A stretch of 64,000 nucleotides of DNA from Nocardioides seonyuensis (GTDB lineage Bacteria; Actinomycetota; Actinomycetes; Propionibacteriales; Nocardioidaceae). Positions 24,709 to 33,282 of this stretch are shown here, one piece after another. Both the position numbers and the translations under genes were made by a program. The notes below the pieces were generated by a model. It was not told the origin of the DNA. It did no database searches and worked only from the letters and a program-made list of their open reading frames with translations. The stretch spans positions 1,240,001 through 1,304,000 of the forward strand of contig NZ_CP038436.1 in the NCBI RefSeq assembly GCF_004683965.1, read 5' to 3'. The first letter of the stretch is position 1. Each line of letters opens with the position of its first letter.

Positions 24709-25044
24709 TCAGCCGGCAGGCGCGGAGTCGACCGAGTCCCGGATGACGAAGACCTTCGCCAGGCCGGTGATGCGGAAGATCTTCAGGAGGCGCTCCTGGG
24801 TGCAGATCAGCTCGAGGGAGCCGTCGTGCGCGCGGACCTTCTTGAGACCCCCGACGAGCACGCCGAGGCCGGTGGAGTCGAGGAACTCGACACCCTCGAG
24901 GTCGATCACGATGTCGTAGGAGCCCTTGCTGACGAGCTCGGTGATGCAGTCGCGGAGGTTGGGCGCGGTGTAGACGTCGATCTCGCCGCCGACCGCCACG
25001 ACGGCGCGGCCGTCCACCTCACGAGTGGCAAGCGTCAGATCCAC
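24709..25044 (-). CDS. Anti-sigma factor antagonist (STAS), BldG/RsbV-like
   Basis: This encodes 111 residues. A single STAS domain has the phosphorylatable Ser57 in [12 protein letters not shown]. The protein binds a cognate anti-sigma kinase when unphosphorylated and frees a sigma factor. By position (next to hppA and the divergent helicase) it corresponds to BldG of Streptomyces. The start is GTG at 25044 with GGAGCAGAC upstream; the open frame to 25242 is not conserved. In Streptomyces the partner anti-sigma gene follows directly; here only a 125-base gap lies before hppA, so the partner is elsewhere. Confidence 0.9.
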   Translation of the reverse strand: MDLTLATREVDGRAVVAVGGEIDVYTAPNLRDCITELVSKGSYDIVIDLEGVEFLDSTGLGVLVGGLKKVRAHDGSLELICTQERLLKIFRITGLAKVFVIRDSVDSAPAG

Positions 25045-25214
25045 GTCTGCTCCAGGTCCCCGAATGTGATTGCTGCATGTGTGTGTACCGCCCGAGCGGC
25101 TAATGATCGCAGATGTATCAAACCACGAGTGGCCGGGCTTCGCAGGCGTCCGCACAGGTATGGACCGTCGCGGTACCCGCGACGGTGTCGGGGCCGTTTG
25201 CGACACTTCGCCGA

Positions 25215-27548
25215 GTGACCGACTCCCACGCACGCTCGCCACGCCCGGTGGCGACGCTGGTGGACCGCCTCACCGCGGTTCCCGGGCGGGAGGGGCGGCT
25301 TCAGCACCTCGAGGTGCTGCCGCCACGCACGGCCACGACCGCCGACTGGCCCGCATGGGTGCCGGACGACGTGCGAGACGCCTACCGGCGAGCGGGCGTC
25401 GTACAACCCTGGCGGCACCAGGTCGTCGCGGCCGAGGCAGCCCATGCCGGTCAGCACGTTGTCATCTCCACCGGCACGGCGTCCGGCAAGTCCCTCACCT
25501 ACCAGCTGCCGGCGATCTCGGCGATCCGGTCCTCGCGCGGACGTCGGGGCGAGCGCGGCGCCGGCGTGCTCTACCTGTCGCCGACCAAGGCCCTGGCCCA
25601 CGACCAGCTGGCGGGGCTGCGCTCGCTCGGCCTCGACGTGCGGTTCGCCGCCCACGACGGCGACAGCTCGCGCGAGGAGCGCGACTGGACCCGCGACTTC
25701 GGCGAGTACGTCCTCACCAACCCCGACATGCTCCACCACTCGCTCCTGCCCGGCCACGCCCGTTGGGCCTCCTTCCTCGGGTCGCTGCGCTACGTCGTGG
25801 TCGACGAGTGCCACCACTACCGCGGCGTGTTCGGCGCCCACGTGTCGCACGTGCTGCGGCGCCTTCGCCGCCTCTGCGCGATGTACGACGCCCACCCGAC
25901 CTTCGTGCTCGCCTCCGCCACCGTGGCCGAGCCCGCGACCACCGCCTCCCGGCTGACCGGGCTCGACGTGCTGCCGCTCTCCGGCGACGACTCCCCACGC
26001 GGTCAGGTCTCGCTGATGCTGTGGGAGCCCCCTTTCACCTCCCACTCCGGCGAGAACGGCGCGCCCGTGCGCCGCGCCGCCTCCTCAGAGGTCGCCGACC
26101 TGCTGGCCGACCTCGTCGCGGAGGACGTGCGGACCCTGGCGTTCATCCGGTCCCGGCGCGGTGCGGAGCAGGTGGCGCTCACCGCACGCGAGCACCTCGG
26201 CGAGGTCGACGCGTCCCTGCCCGACAAGGTCGCGGCCTACCGTGGCGGCTACCTCCCCGAGGAACGCCGCGCCCTCGAGGCAGCCCTGAGGCGCGGCGAC
26301 CTGCTCGGGCTGGCGGCCACCAACGCCCTCGAGCTCGGCATCGACATCAGCGGCCTGGACGCCGTCGTCATCGCCGGCTTCCCCGGCACTCGTGCAGCGT
26401 TCTGGCAGCAGGTGGGCCGGGCCGGGCGCGGCGCTCAGGACGCCCTCGGGATCCTCGTGGCCCGCGACGACCCGCTCGACACCTACCTCGTGACGCATCC
26501 CGAGTCGCTGATCGGTGCCCCGGTCGAGGCGGCCGTGTTCGATCCCGCCAACCGTCACGTCCTCGGTCCCCACCTGTGCGCGGCTGCCCAGGAGTCCCCA
26601 CTCGTCGAGGCCGACCTGCCGCTCTTCGGGCCCAACGCCGGTGAGGTCCTCCACGAGCTCACCGAGCTCGGCCTGCTGCGCCGTCGTCCGCGCGGCTGGT
26701 TCTGGACCGACCGTAGGCGGGCGAGCGAGCTCGCCGACATCCGGTCCGCAGGGTCGACGGTGCAGATCATCGAGTCGGGGACAGGTCGCGTCATCGGGAC
26801 GGTCGAGTCCGGCGCTGCCCACAACACCGCCCATCCCGGCGCGGTCTACGTCCACCGCGGCGAGACCTGGCTGGTCGAGTCGCTCGACCTCGAGCACGGC
26901 GTCGCCGTGATCCAGCGCGCCGACCCGCCCTACTCGACGACGGCTCGCGAGGTCACCGACATCACCATCACCGCCACCCGTGAGCGCCGGTCCTGGGGTG
27001 GGTGCGAGCTCGCGCTCGGTGAGGTGGACGTCTCCCACCAGGTCGTGTCGTTCCTCAAGCGCCGTCAACCCGGGGGCGAGGTGATCGGCGAGGAGCCGCT
27101 CGACCTCCCCGAGCGGGCGCTCCACACCTCGGCCGTGTGGTGGACGGTTCCCGACGACCTGCTCGCGGAGGCGGGCCTGGCGCAGCTCGACCTGCCCGGT
27201 GCGGCCCACGCGGCCGAGCACTGCTCGATCGGCCTGCTTCCGCTCTTCGCCACCTGCGACCGATGGGACATCGGCGGCGTCTCGACGGCGAGGCACGCCG
27301 ACACCGGCGTCCTCACCGTCTTCGTCTACGACGGCCACCCGGGTGGGGCGGGGTTCGCCGAGCGCGGCTTCCACGCTGCCCGCGAGTGGCTCGCGGCGAC
27401 CCGCGAGGCGATCGCGAGCTGCGAGTGCCCGAGCGGCTGCCCCTCATGCATCCAGTCGCCCAAGTGCGGTAACCAGAACAACCCCCTCGACAAGGAGGGC
27501 GCCATCCGGCTGCTCGACGTGCTGCTGGCGGGAGCGCCTCGCTCCTGA
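25215..27548 (+). CDS. DEAD/DECH-box helicase with DUF1998-type zinc cluster
   Basis: This encodes about 777 residues. It is a superfamily 2 helicase of the helicase/secretion-neighbourhood type (TIGR03817; mycobacterial Rv3649, Streptomyces SCO3550). Motif I is STGTASGKS, motif II is VVDECHH (a DECH box), motif III is ASATV, motif VI is QQVGRAGRG. The C-terminal DUF1998-like region has the four-cysteine cluster [10 protein letters not shown]...CG. Its substrate is unproven; RNA or DNA unwinding is possible. It is divergent from the STAS gene. The start is uncertain: GTG at 25215 or ATG at 25113; neither has a clear Shine-Dalgarno sequence. Confidence 0.93.
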   Translation: MTDSHARSPRPVATLVDRLTAVPGREGRLQHLEVLPPRTATTADWPAWVPDDVRDAYRRAGVVQPWRHQVVAAEAAHAGQHVVISTGTASGKSLTYQLPAISAIRSSRGRRGERGAGVLYLSPTKALAHDQLAGLRSLGLDVRFAAHDGDSSREERDWTRDFGEYVLTNPDMLHHSLLPGHARWASFLGSLRYVVVDECHHYRGVFGAHVSHVLRRLRRLCAMYDAHPTFVLASATVAEPATTASRLTGLDVLPLSGDDSPRGQVSLMLWEPPFTSHSGENGAPVRRAASSEVADLLADLVAEDVRTLAFIRSRRGAEQVALTAREHLGEVDASLPDKVAAYRGGYLPEERRALEAALRRGDLLGLAATNALELGIDISGLDAVVIAGFPGTRAAFWQQVGRAGRGAQDALGILVARDDPLDTYLVTHPESLIGAPVEAAVFDPANRHVLGPHLCAAAQESPLVEADLPLFGPNAGEVLHELTELGLLRRRPRGWFWTDRRRASELADIRSAGSTVQIIESGTGRVIGTVESGAAHNTAHPGAVYVHRGETWLVESLDLEHGVAVIQRADPPYSTTAREVTDITITATRERRSWGGCELALGEVDVSHQVVSFLKRRQPGGEVIGEEPLDLPERALHTSAVWWTVPDDLLAEAGLAQLDLPGAAHAAEHCSIGLLPLFATCDRWDIGGVSTARHADTGVLTVFVYDGHPGGAGFAERGFHAAREWLAATREAIASCECPSGCPSCIQSPKCGNQNNPLDKEGAIRLLDVLLAGAPRS

Positions 27549-27602
27549 GGCTGGGACAGCCTGGTTCGACTCCCGGGATGGGAAGCATTGTCCTGCGCGC
27601 CC

Positions 27603-27640
27603 CGACCCCCTTGGAGAAACTGCGGCCGCGCGGGGGGTCG
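27603..27640 (+). terminator. Weak candidate terminator after the helicase
   Basis: CGACCCCC (27603-27610) and GGGGGTCG (27633-27640) form an 8-bp stem with a 22-base loop, 55 bases after the helicase stop. The loop is long and no T-tract follows. Confidence 0.3.
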
Positions 27641-27695
27641 ACGTACGACGTCCGACGAGGTTGCCGCGCCGCCGCCGCGGTGCCACGGTGGAGCG

Positions 27696-28103
27696 ATGAG
27701 CGTGCAGAGCATCTGTCCGAAGCTGGTGGTCGAGGGTGCCGACAGCGCCCTCGCGTTCTACTGCGAGGTGCTCGGCGGGCGTGTCGGCTCGCGGTTCGAG
27801 CACCAGGGCAGGGTCGTCTTCGCCGACGTCCGGGTCGGTGACGGTGCGGTGGTCCAGGTCAAGGACGCCGACCAGACCGACACACCCGGCAGGGGCGTGA
27901 TCGTGGACGTGCTCTGCGACGACCCGGACGAGGTGATGGCCCGGGCCCTGGCCTCGGGAGCCGAGGAGGTCTTCCCCGTCGCAGACCAGCCCTACGGTGC
28001 CCGTCAGGGTCGCTTCCGCGACCCGTTCGGCCACCAGTGGATCGTCGGGACCGCGATCACGATGAGCCACGAGGACGTCCAGGCGGCCCTCGGCGGCGGA
28101 TGA
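27696..28103 (+). CDS. VOC-family protein
   Basis: This encodes 135 residues, one vicinal-oxygen-chelate (glyoxalase/bleomycin-resistance) fold. Two beta-alpha-beta-beta-beta halves are visible: ICPKLVVEGADSALAFYCEVLG and the C-terminal GARQGRFRDPFGHQWIVGT. Such proteins are dioxygenases, isomerases or metal-chelate-binding proteins; the PhnB-like subgroup fits best. The ATG at 27696 is preferred to the open frame from 27588. The gene is unrelated to the flanking helicase/Tad genes and may be a local insertion in the conserved block. Confidence 0.85.
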   Translation: MSVQSICPKLVVEGADSALAFYCEVLGGRVGSRFEHQGRVVFADVRVGDGAVVQVKDADQTDTPGRGVIVDVLCDDPDEVMARALASGAEEVFPVADQPYGARQGRFRDPFGHQWIVGTAITMSHEDVQAALGGG

Positions 28104-28169
28104 CCCCCGGCCACCGCTGGCCACCTCCGTCGTCGCGCCAGGTCACCTGCGAGGGCTAGATTGCCCGAC

Positions 28170-28463
28170 ATGGTGATCATCGGGCTCGTCCTCATCCTCG
28201 TGGGTTCCGTCGTCATCTTGGCGACCGTGTCGTCGAACGACCCCGGCAACGGCGGGGAGATCCTCGGTTTCGGTGTGACGACGCTGGAGGCGTTCCTCGT
28301 CGGTGTCGTGGCCGGTGCCCTGATCCTGTGGGGGTTCTCGATCCTCAAGTGGGGCACGAAGCGGAGCTTGGCCCACCGCCGCGAGCGCAAGGAGCTCAAC
28401 GAGCTCAACGAGAAGCTCGAGCGGGTCGAGGCCGACCGCAAGCGCGAGGACGACGGCGCCTGA
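28170..28463 (+). CDS. Small membrane protein with two TM helices and coiled tail
   Basis: This encodes 97 residues. Two hydrophobic helices (MVIIGLVLILVGSVVILAT and FLVGVVAGALILWGF) are joined by a Gly/Asn-rich turn and followed by a highly charged helix (RRERKELNELNEKLERVEADRKR) likely to be a coiled coil on the cytoplasmic side. The ATG at 28170 is used; a TTG at 28161 is less likely. No family assignment. It lies convergent to the Tad operon, 12 bases from its end. Confidence 0.75.
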   Translation: MVIIGLVLILVGSVVILATVSSNDPGNGGEILGFGVTTLEAFLVGVVAGALILWGFSILKWGTKRSLAHRRERKELNELNEKLERVEADRKREDDGA

Positions 28464-28475
28464 TCCCGTCTGTGC

Positions 28476-28841
28476 TCAGGCCGGACCCGCCCTGGCCCCA
28501 GCCACGACGTCGACCTCGCGCCCGAGCCACTGGGCGCCGGGCACTCGCACGGCCACCCGCACCTGTCGGCCGGCGACCACGCACTCGGTGAGGTCGGTCC
28601 CGTTGGCTCCCGCAACCTCCGCGGCGGCGTCGCACGCGGAGAACCCGTCGCCCAGCGCCGTCGCCCCCGCCAGTGCCGCGAGGTCGGCGCCAGACTGGGC
28701 GACGCGCTGGCTCCGCACCAGCCCCACGCTCGCGGCCAGACCGACCACCACGAAGCACAGCAGGCCCACCATGGCCAGGACCAGGACCGTCGCAGCACCC
28801 GCCTCGCCCCCTGACGTGCGGTCGCTGAGGCCCGGGGTCAC
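28476..28841 (-). CDS. TadE-like protein of the helicase/secretion neighbourhood
   Basis: This encodes 121 residues. A short basic/Gly-rich N-terminus with GAATVL leads to one hydrophobic helix (VLVLAMVGLLCFVVVGLAASV), then SGADLAALAGA, typical of TadE/TadG-like minor pilins (TIGR03816, Rv3654c-like). Two cysteines (ACD and ECV) in the outer domain may form a disulfide. It overlaps the upstream TadE gene in ATGA. It is probably a minor pilin or pseudopilin of the Tad apparatus, inserted in the membrane. Confidence 0.82.
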   Translation of the reverse strand: MTPGLSDRTSGGEAGAATVLVLAMVGLLCFVVVGLAASVGLVRSQRVAQSGADLAALAGATALGDGFSACDAAAEVAGANGTDLTECVVAGRQVRVAVRVPGAQWLGREVDVVAGARAGPA

Positions 28842-29212
28842 TCCTCCACCAGCGCCACCGCATCGGCACTGACCCTGACTTCGGGAAGGTGGGAGAACAG
28901 CCCACCGGGGCCCTTCACCTTCGCCGACGCCGTGACCACGACTCGACCGCCCTCGAGGCTCACCTCGACGTCCGTACCCTCAGGGGCGACTCGCTGCGCG
29001 ACGACGACCGCAGCGACCTGGTCGTCGCCGCGCGCGATCGCTCGCGCCGCCTCGCGGGACGCGTCGATCACCTGCACCTGCGCGGCACCGGCCGCCAGGA
29101 GCCAGACCATGCCGAGCGCGACTGCCAACAGCAGTGGCAGGCCAAGGGCGAGCTCGGCGGTGACGGCGCCGCGCTCACCTGCACCGCGGCCGGCAGCCGG
29201 CGCGGCACGCAT
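28838..29212 (-). CDS. TadE-family minor pilin
   Basis: This encodes 124 residues. The N-terminal ERGAVTAELALGLPLLLAVALGM is the TadE signature: a Gly-Ala-Val/Glu cleavage region followed by a single helix. The outer domain is short (IDASREAARAIARGDD, then a beta-rich tail ending in ALVEE). It is similar in position to Rv3655c. The start and the stop of the upstream pilin share one base (TGATG), and the end overlaps the next gene in ATGA. It is part of the fimbrial/secretion apparatus in the membrane. Confidence 0.87.
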   Translation of the reverse strand: MRAAPAAGRGAGERGAVTAELALGLPLLLAVALGMVWLLAAGAAQVQVIDASREAARAIARGDDQVAAVVVAQRVAPEGTDVEVSLEGGRVVVTASAKVKGPGGLFSHLPEVRVSADAVALVEE

Positions 29213-29391
29213 CAGCTGATGCCGAGCAACGACAGCACGTGGTCGAACAGGGTGTTGAGCAGCTGGTCGCCGAAACCGCCGGTCAGCAGCTTGTAGAGCA
29301 GTCCGGCGAAGCCGGCACCTGCGGCGGTGCCGACGGCGTACTCGGCCGTGGTGATGCCCTGCTCAGGGCGTGTGGGGGTGAGGTGGCGCAT
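29212..29391 (-). CDS. Flp-type pilin (DUF4244 family)
   Basis: This encodes 59 residues, the major-pilin-like component. The N-terminus MRHLTPTRPEQG is a short leader; the likely prepilin peptidase cleavage is after Gly12, leaving ITTAEYAVGTAAGAGFAGLLYKLL with Glu5-Tyr6, the Flp signature. The ATG at 29391 has a good AGGAG at 8 bases upstream. The DUF4244/Rv3656c family is a short Flp relative. No prepilin peptidase gene lies in this window. Confidence 0.88.
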   Translation of the reverse strand: MRHLTPTRPEQGITTAEYAVGTAAGAGFAGLLYKLLTGGFGDQLLNTLFDHVLSLLGIS

Positions 29392-29538
29392 GTCGTCTCC
29401 TGTCACGTACGACGCCCTGGTGGCGTCGACGCGACGACTCTCACGGGAAGCCTGGGTGAGCGCGAGCGGCAGCCGCTGGGGCTGTGGACCACGCTCTAGA
29501 GCGCCCACCTGTGGACGGTTGTGGACCCGCCCCGCCGC

Positions 29539-30233
29539 TCACGTCGTGATCGAGGCGAGCAGAGCGGCCACGCTCGGCACGATGCCCAGGAGCATGAACG
29601 CGGGCAGCAGGCACAGGCCGAGTGGCACGGCAGCGACCACCCCGACCCGACGGGCGCGGTCCTCGGCGGTGGCGGCCGCCTCGCGCTCCAGCTCGTCGGC
29701 GAGGCGCTCGACGGTCTCCGCGACCGAGGCACCGGTGCGCTGGGAGCGGACCAGGGCCTGACCGAGCGGGCCGAGCACCTCGTCATCGACGACCAGTCGC
29801 CAAGCGTCCGCGGCCCCGAGGTGGGCGTGCGCCTCGACGGGCGCCAGGCGTCGCGCGGCCGCACCCGGCAGCCCGCACGGACCGTGCGCAGCCCGGTGAG
29901 CGGGTCGGCGCCGGAGCGGAGGGTCGCAGCGAGCAGGTCGACGAGGTGGGGCAGCTCCCTCACGGCGGCCTCGCGTTCGCGCCGCGCACCAGCGGGCTCC
30001 GCCCTGGCCAGGATGGTCCAGGCGACGACGGTGCTGCCGACGGCGCCGATGATCCCCACCACCCCTCCGGCCACGACCCACGCTCCGGCGCCGGCCGCGA
30101 GGGCCACGACGGGGCGCAGCCGGGACGCGCCTGCCCTCGGGACGACGGGCCGCACGGGCAAGGGTGGCCGCCCGGGAGCCGGAACGGCCAGCCAGGTCGC
30201 AAGGCATGCGCACATGACGGCCGCCGCGGTCAC
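29539..30233 (-). pseudogene. TadC-like type II secretion F protein with apparent frameshift
   Basis: The N-terminal part reads from a GTG at 30233 (overlapping the TadB stop in GTGA) in one frame: VTAAAVMCACLATW, then helices and AAVRELPHLVDLLAATLRSG. Near 29872-29874 the homologous sequence continues in another frame (LPGAAARRLAPVEAHAHLG) to a stop at 29539, giving VRSQRTGASVAETVERLADELE and two C-terminal helices ending LGIVPSVAALLASITT. Inserting one base in the GGG run (CCC on the plus strand) restores a full-length protein of about 230 residues. Either the gene is frameshifted, or a sequencing error occurred in the homopolymer. TadC is an inner-membrane platform protein. Confidence 0.8.
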
Positions 30234-30937
30234 CACGGGACCGCCCGCTCGGCGATCAGCTCGATCCAGCCCAGCCCGAGGGCTGTGAGGAGGCCGCCGG
30301 CGACCAGGCAGCCGATCCCCACCGGGGTGGTGAGCAGGAACGCCCACGGATCGCCACCGGCGCCCGAGCCCATCGCGAGAACGGCCACCGGCAGCACTGC
30401 GACCAGGCGGGCCGTCGCTCGGGCAGAGGCGAGCTCGGACTCCACGACCCGGCGCGTGCGACGCCGTGCACGGATGCCGCGCGCCACGCGCTCGAGCGCG
30501 CGCGCGAGTCCGTGGCCGGAGTGGTGGGCGACCTGCCAGGCGGCGGCGACGACCCGCAGGTCGCCCGCTCCCGGCACGGTTGCCGCCACCCGTCGCAGCG
30601 CCGTGGGCACGTCGCCCCCGAGGACGAAGGCCTCGGAGACCGGCGCCAAGGGAGGCCACCGGCCACTGGCCAGGACGAGCGCCGCACCGGGGGGTCGACC
30701 GGCCGTCAGCTCGGCTGCCAACAGGTCGCAGACGTCGAGCACGGCACGTGCGGCCTCCGCGGAGGTACGACGACCGCGCAGCAGAGACCGCGCCCGCTGG
30801 AGCGACGACGGCTCCGGACCTGTCGGCAGGCGCATCGGCGACCGACCCGGCCCGGCAGGACGCAGCCTGGATGGACGCGGCCCCCACCACAGGGCCGCGG
30901 CGCTCGCGGCCAGGGCGGCGACCACCAGGTCGCTCAC
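30230..30937 (-). CDS. TadB-like type II secretion F protein
   Basis: This encodes 235 residues. Helices at the N-terminus (LVVAALAASAAALWW) and two at the C-terminus (ATARLVAVLPVAVLAMG and VGIGCLVAGGLLTALGLGW) flank a soluble GspF-type domain with AARAVLDVCDLLAAELTAG and VAHHSGHGLARALERVARG. It is the second platform protein of the Tad system, analogous to Rv3658c. It overlaps TadA in ATGA and TadC in GTGA, so TadA, TadB and TadC are translationally coupled. Confidence 0.88.
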   Translation of the reverse strand: MSDLVVAALAASAAALWWGPRPSRLRPAGPGRSPMRLPTGPEPSSLQRARSLLRGRRTSAEAARAVLDVCDLLAAELTAGRPPGAALVLASGRWPPLAPVSEAFVLGGDVPTALRRVAATVPGAGDLRVVAAAWQVAHHSGHGLARALERVARGIRARRRTRRVVESELASARATARLVAVLPVAVLAMGSGAGGDPWAFLLTTPVGIGCLVAGGLLTALGLGWIELIAERAVPW

Positions 30938-32088
30938 GCTCGCTCGGCGATGGCGGTGGCGAGCAGGTCGGCGCCGGGCCCCTCGCCGAGGGACTGCCCG
31001 ATGGTCACCGCGGTCACCATCGAGACCAGCCCGTCGGCGGACCGCACGGGCACCGCCAGCTCGCGAACCCGGCGTCGGCCGTCCCGGTCTCGGCCCAGGT
31101 GGACGACGACGTCGAGCGCCGCGCCGAGCTGGCTGTGCGCGGCCTCGCGCGGGAGACCGGCGGCGAGGGCAAGCGCCTCGACCCGGGCCGGCACGTCGGC
31201 CGCGGAGTTGGCGTGGAGCGTGCCGCAGCCTCCCGCATGCCCCGTGTTGAGGGCCGCCAGCAGCTCGACGACCTCGCCCCCGCGCACCTCTCCCACGACG
31301 AGTCGGTCAGGACGCATCCGCAGCGCTTGGCGCACGAGGGTGCGCAGGGTGATCTCTCCGGCGCCCTCGACATTGGCCGGGCGGGCTTCGAGCCCGACGA
31401 CGTGGGGGTGGTCGGGGCGCAGCTCGCTGGAGTCCTCGACCAGGACGAGCCGCTCCCGTGGGTCGGTCGTCGACAGCAGTGCGGACAGGAGCGTGGTCTT
31501 GCCGGTTCCGGTGCCGCCGGTGACGAGGAATGCGAGCCGGGCCGCGACCACCTTGGCCAGGAGCCTGGCGCCGTCGGGGGGCAGGGCGCCGGAGTCGACC
31601 AGGTCGTCGAGGGTGAACCCGCGGTCGCGCACGAGTCGCAGCGAGATGACCGTGCCGGGGCGGGAGGTCGGAGCGAGCACCGCGTGGAAGCGGGTCCCGT
31701 CGGGCAGCCGGACGTCGCAGTGGGGCGTGGCGTCGTCGATCCGGCGCCCGCCGGTGGCGGCCAGTCGTTGCGCGAGCCGCCGCACTGCATCGTCGTCGGG
31801 GAATCGCACCTCGGTGAGCTCCAGCCCTGTCGGCCTCTCCACCCAGACCTGGTCGGGCCCGTTGACGAGGACGTCGGTGACGTCGGGCATCCTGAGCAGC
31901 GGCTCGAGGGGACCGGCGCCCAGCACGTCGCGGCGGAGCGCGTCGTGGACCGCCAGCACGGTGGCGTCGCCCACCGGCCTCCCGGCTGCTCGCAGGGCTT
32001 CGGCCACCCGGTGCGGGGTGAGCTCTCCTGATCCGACCGCCAGTCGCGACCGCACCTCGTCCAGCACGTGTGCCGCCACCTGGGTCAC
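30934..32088 (-). CDS. tadA: TadA-type secretion ATPase
   Basis: This encodes 384 residues, a cytoplasmic VirB11/GspE-type hexameric ATPase (helicase/secretion ATPase, TIGR03819, Rv3659c-like). It has the N-terminal domain with GPLEPLLRMPDVTDVLVNG, then Walker A GGTGTGKTT, an Asp box, Walker B RLVVGEVRG, and His box GHAGGCGTLHAN. It powers assembly or retraction of the pilus. The start is GTG at 32088, overlapping the CpaE-like gene in GTGA. Confidence 0.93.
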   Translation of the reverse strand: MTQVAAHVLDEVRSRLAVGSGELTPHRVAEALRAAGRPVGDATVLAVHDALRRDVLGAGPLEPLLRMPDVTDVLVNGPDQVWVERPTGLELTEVRFPDDDAVRRLAQRLAATGGRRIDDATPHCDVRLPDGTRFHAVLAPTSRPGTVISLRLVRDRGFTLDDLVDSGALPPDGARLLAKVVAARLAFLVTGGTGTGKTTLLSALLSTTDPRERLVLVEDSSELRPDHPHVVGLEARPANVEGAGEITLRTLVRQALRMRPDRLVVGEVRGGEVVELLAALNTGHAGGCGTLHANSAADVPARVEALALAAGLPREAAHSQLGAALDVVVHLGRDRDGRRRVRELAVPVRSADGLVSMVTAVTIGQSLGEGPGADLLATAIAERA

Positions 32089-33149
32089 GCCGCGGCACCC
32101 GTTCGAGCGGTCCCTCGGCGAGGAGCACGCGGTGTGGTCCAGGGCAGGAGGATGCGGACCGCGCGCGCGAGCGGACCGCGCCGGGACGTCAGCGGACCGA
32201 GCCCGAGGTCGACGGACTGCGCGATGCCACGTTGGTGACCGAGCTCGTGGACGACCTCGAGCCCGGTCGCCGCGGCGGCGTCGTGGTGGCTCACGTCCCC
32301 CGGCCGCAGGACCAGGCCGGCGGGTGCGTCGAGGCCTCCGAGAGCAGCGACCAGCCGCGCGGTGGACGCCACGCCGGCGAGCGTCGCCGGGGCCACGACG
32401 AGCACGGCGTCGCACCGGCCCACCAGCTCGATGGTGGTGGCCCCGCCATGGCGGGCCAGGTCGACCACGACGAGGTCGTGGCCACGCCGGGCCGCCGACA
32501 AGGTCTCTCGCAGCGTCGTCGGGTCCAGCGAACCCCTCGCGCCGGACCAGGTGAGCACGCCGGGTCCGTCGCCGCGCGGCACCGACTCGCGCAGGGCCCG
32601 CGCCCCCAGCCGACCGCTCGTCGCGTGCAGCTCGTCCCACCGGACGCCGGGACACTCCTCCAACCCCAGCAGCCGGTCCAGGCCCGGGCCCAGGGGATCG
32701 GTGTCCACGAGCAGCGTCGGACTGCGCTCGCCGCCCGCCTGGGCGAGGGCGCAGGCCAGGGTCGTGGCACCCACGCCGCCGGCCCCGCCGACGACGCCGA
32801 CGAGGCGGCCGTCGGCGGCCGGCTCGCCCACGTCGGTGAGCAGCTCGACCAGGTGGTCTCCCGCCGCGGCCACGTCGAGCACCGACTCGGCCCCGAGCCA
32901 CACGGCAGCGCGGAACACCGCGTCCGGAGGCGAGATGCCCACGACGTGCACGTCACCGCGACGACCCGGCCCCACGGCCGCCAGGTCGTCGGCGACGTCG
33001 TCGCCGACCAGCACCACCTGGGCCGACGACCACTCCGCGAGGGCATCGACCGGGTCGTCGAGCACGCGCGGCTCGATGCCGGCCGCAGCGGCCAGTCGGC
33101 TGACCTCGGCGTGAAGGGCGGGGCATCGGGTCAGGAGCAGTGCGGTCAT
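32085..33149 (-). CDS. cpaE: CpaE/MinD-like ATPase of the secretion neighbourhood
   Basis: This encodes 354 residues. An N-terminal receiver-like domain (1-115, lacking a canonical phosphorylated Asp pocket) precedes a MinD-type ATPase domain with the deviant Walker A GGAGGVGATTLA. Family TIGR03815 (CpaE homologue, Rv3660c). CpaE localises pilus biogenesis proteins to the pole. The ATG at 33149 is chosen; the frame continues upstream to 33182 without conservation. It is divergent from the HAD gene, with 133 bases between; I saw no 6C-type RNA there. Confidence 0.9.
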   Translation of the reverse strand: MTALLLTRCPALHAEVSRLAAAAGIEPRVLDDPVDALAEWSSAQVVLVGDDVADDLAAVGPGRRGDVHVVGISPPDAVFRAAVWLGAESVLDVAAAGDHLVELLTDVGEPAADGRLVGVVGGAGGVGATTLACALAQAGGERSPTLLVDTDPLGPGLDRLLGLEECPGVRWDELHATSGRLGARALRESVPRGDGPGVLTWSGARGSLDPTTLRETLSAARRGHDLVVVDLARHGGATTIELVGRCDAVLVVAPATLAGVASTARLVAALGGLDAPAGLVLRPGDVSHHDAAAATGLEVVHELGHQRGIAQSVDLGLGPLTSRRGPLARAVRILLPWTTPRAPRRGTARTGAAA

Positions 33150-33282
33150 GCCGCCGAGGCTCCCGCAGAGTGACGACAACACCGAGGGGCGTCGTACGAC
33201 GCTGTGGAGAACTTGCGGTCGACGCGCGCTGTGGACGACAAAAGGCCCGAAAATCCGGGGGTTCGCGACCTACGATGGTGAC

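Noticed and set aside
27560..27584. T-arm-like sequence (CCTGG TTCGACT CCCGG) after the helicase gene
   Set aside because: The stem has a T-C mismatch, and no acceptor, D or anticodon arm lies upstream. It is not a tRNA; a fragment of one cannot be shown.
33150..33282. 6C-type RNA expected between cpaE and the HAD gene by analogy with Mycobacterium
   Set aside because: No pair of C-rich hairpin loops is present in either strand; the interval looks like two promoters only.
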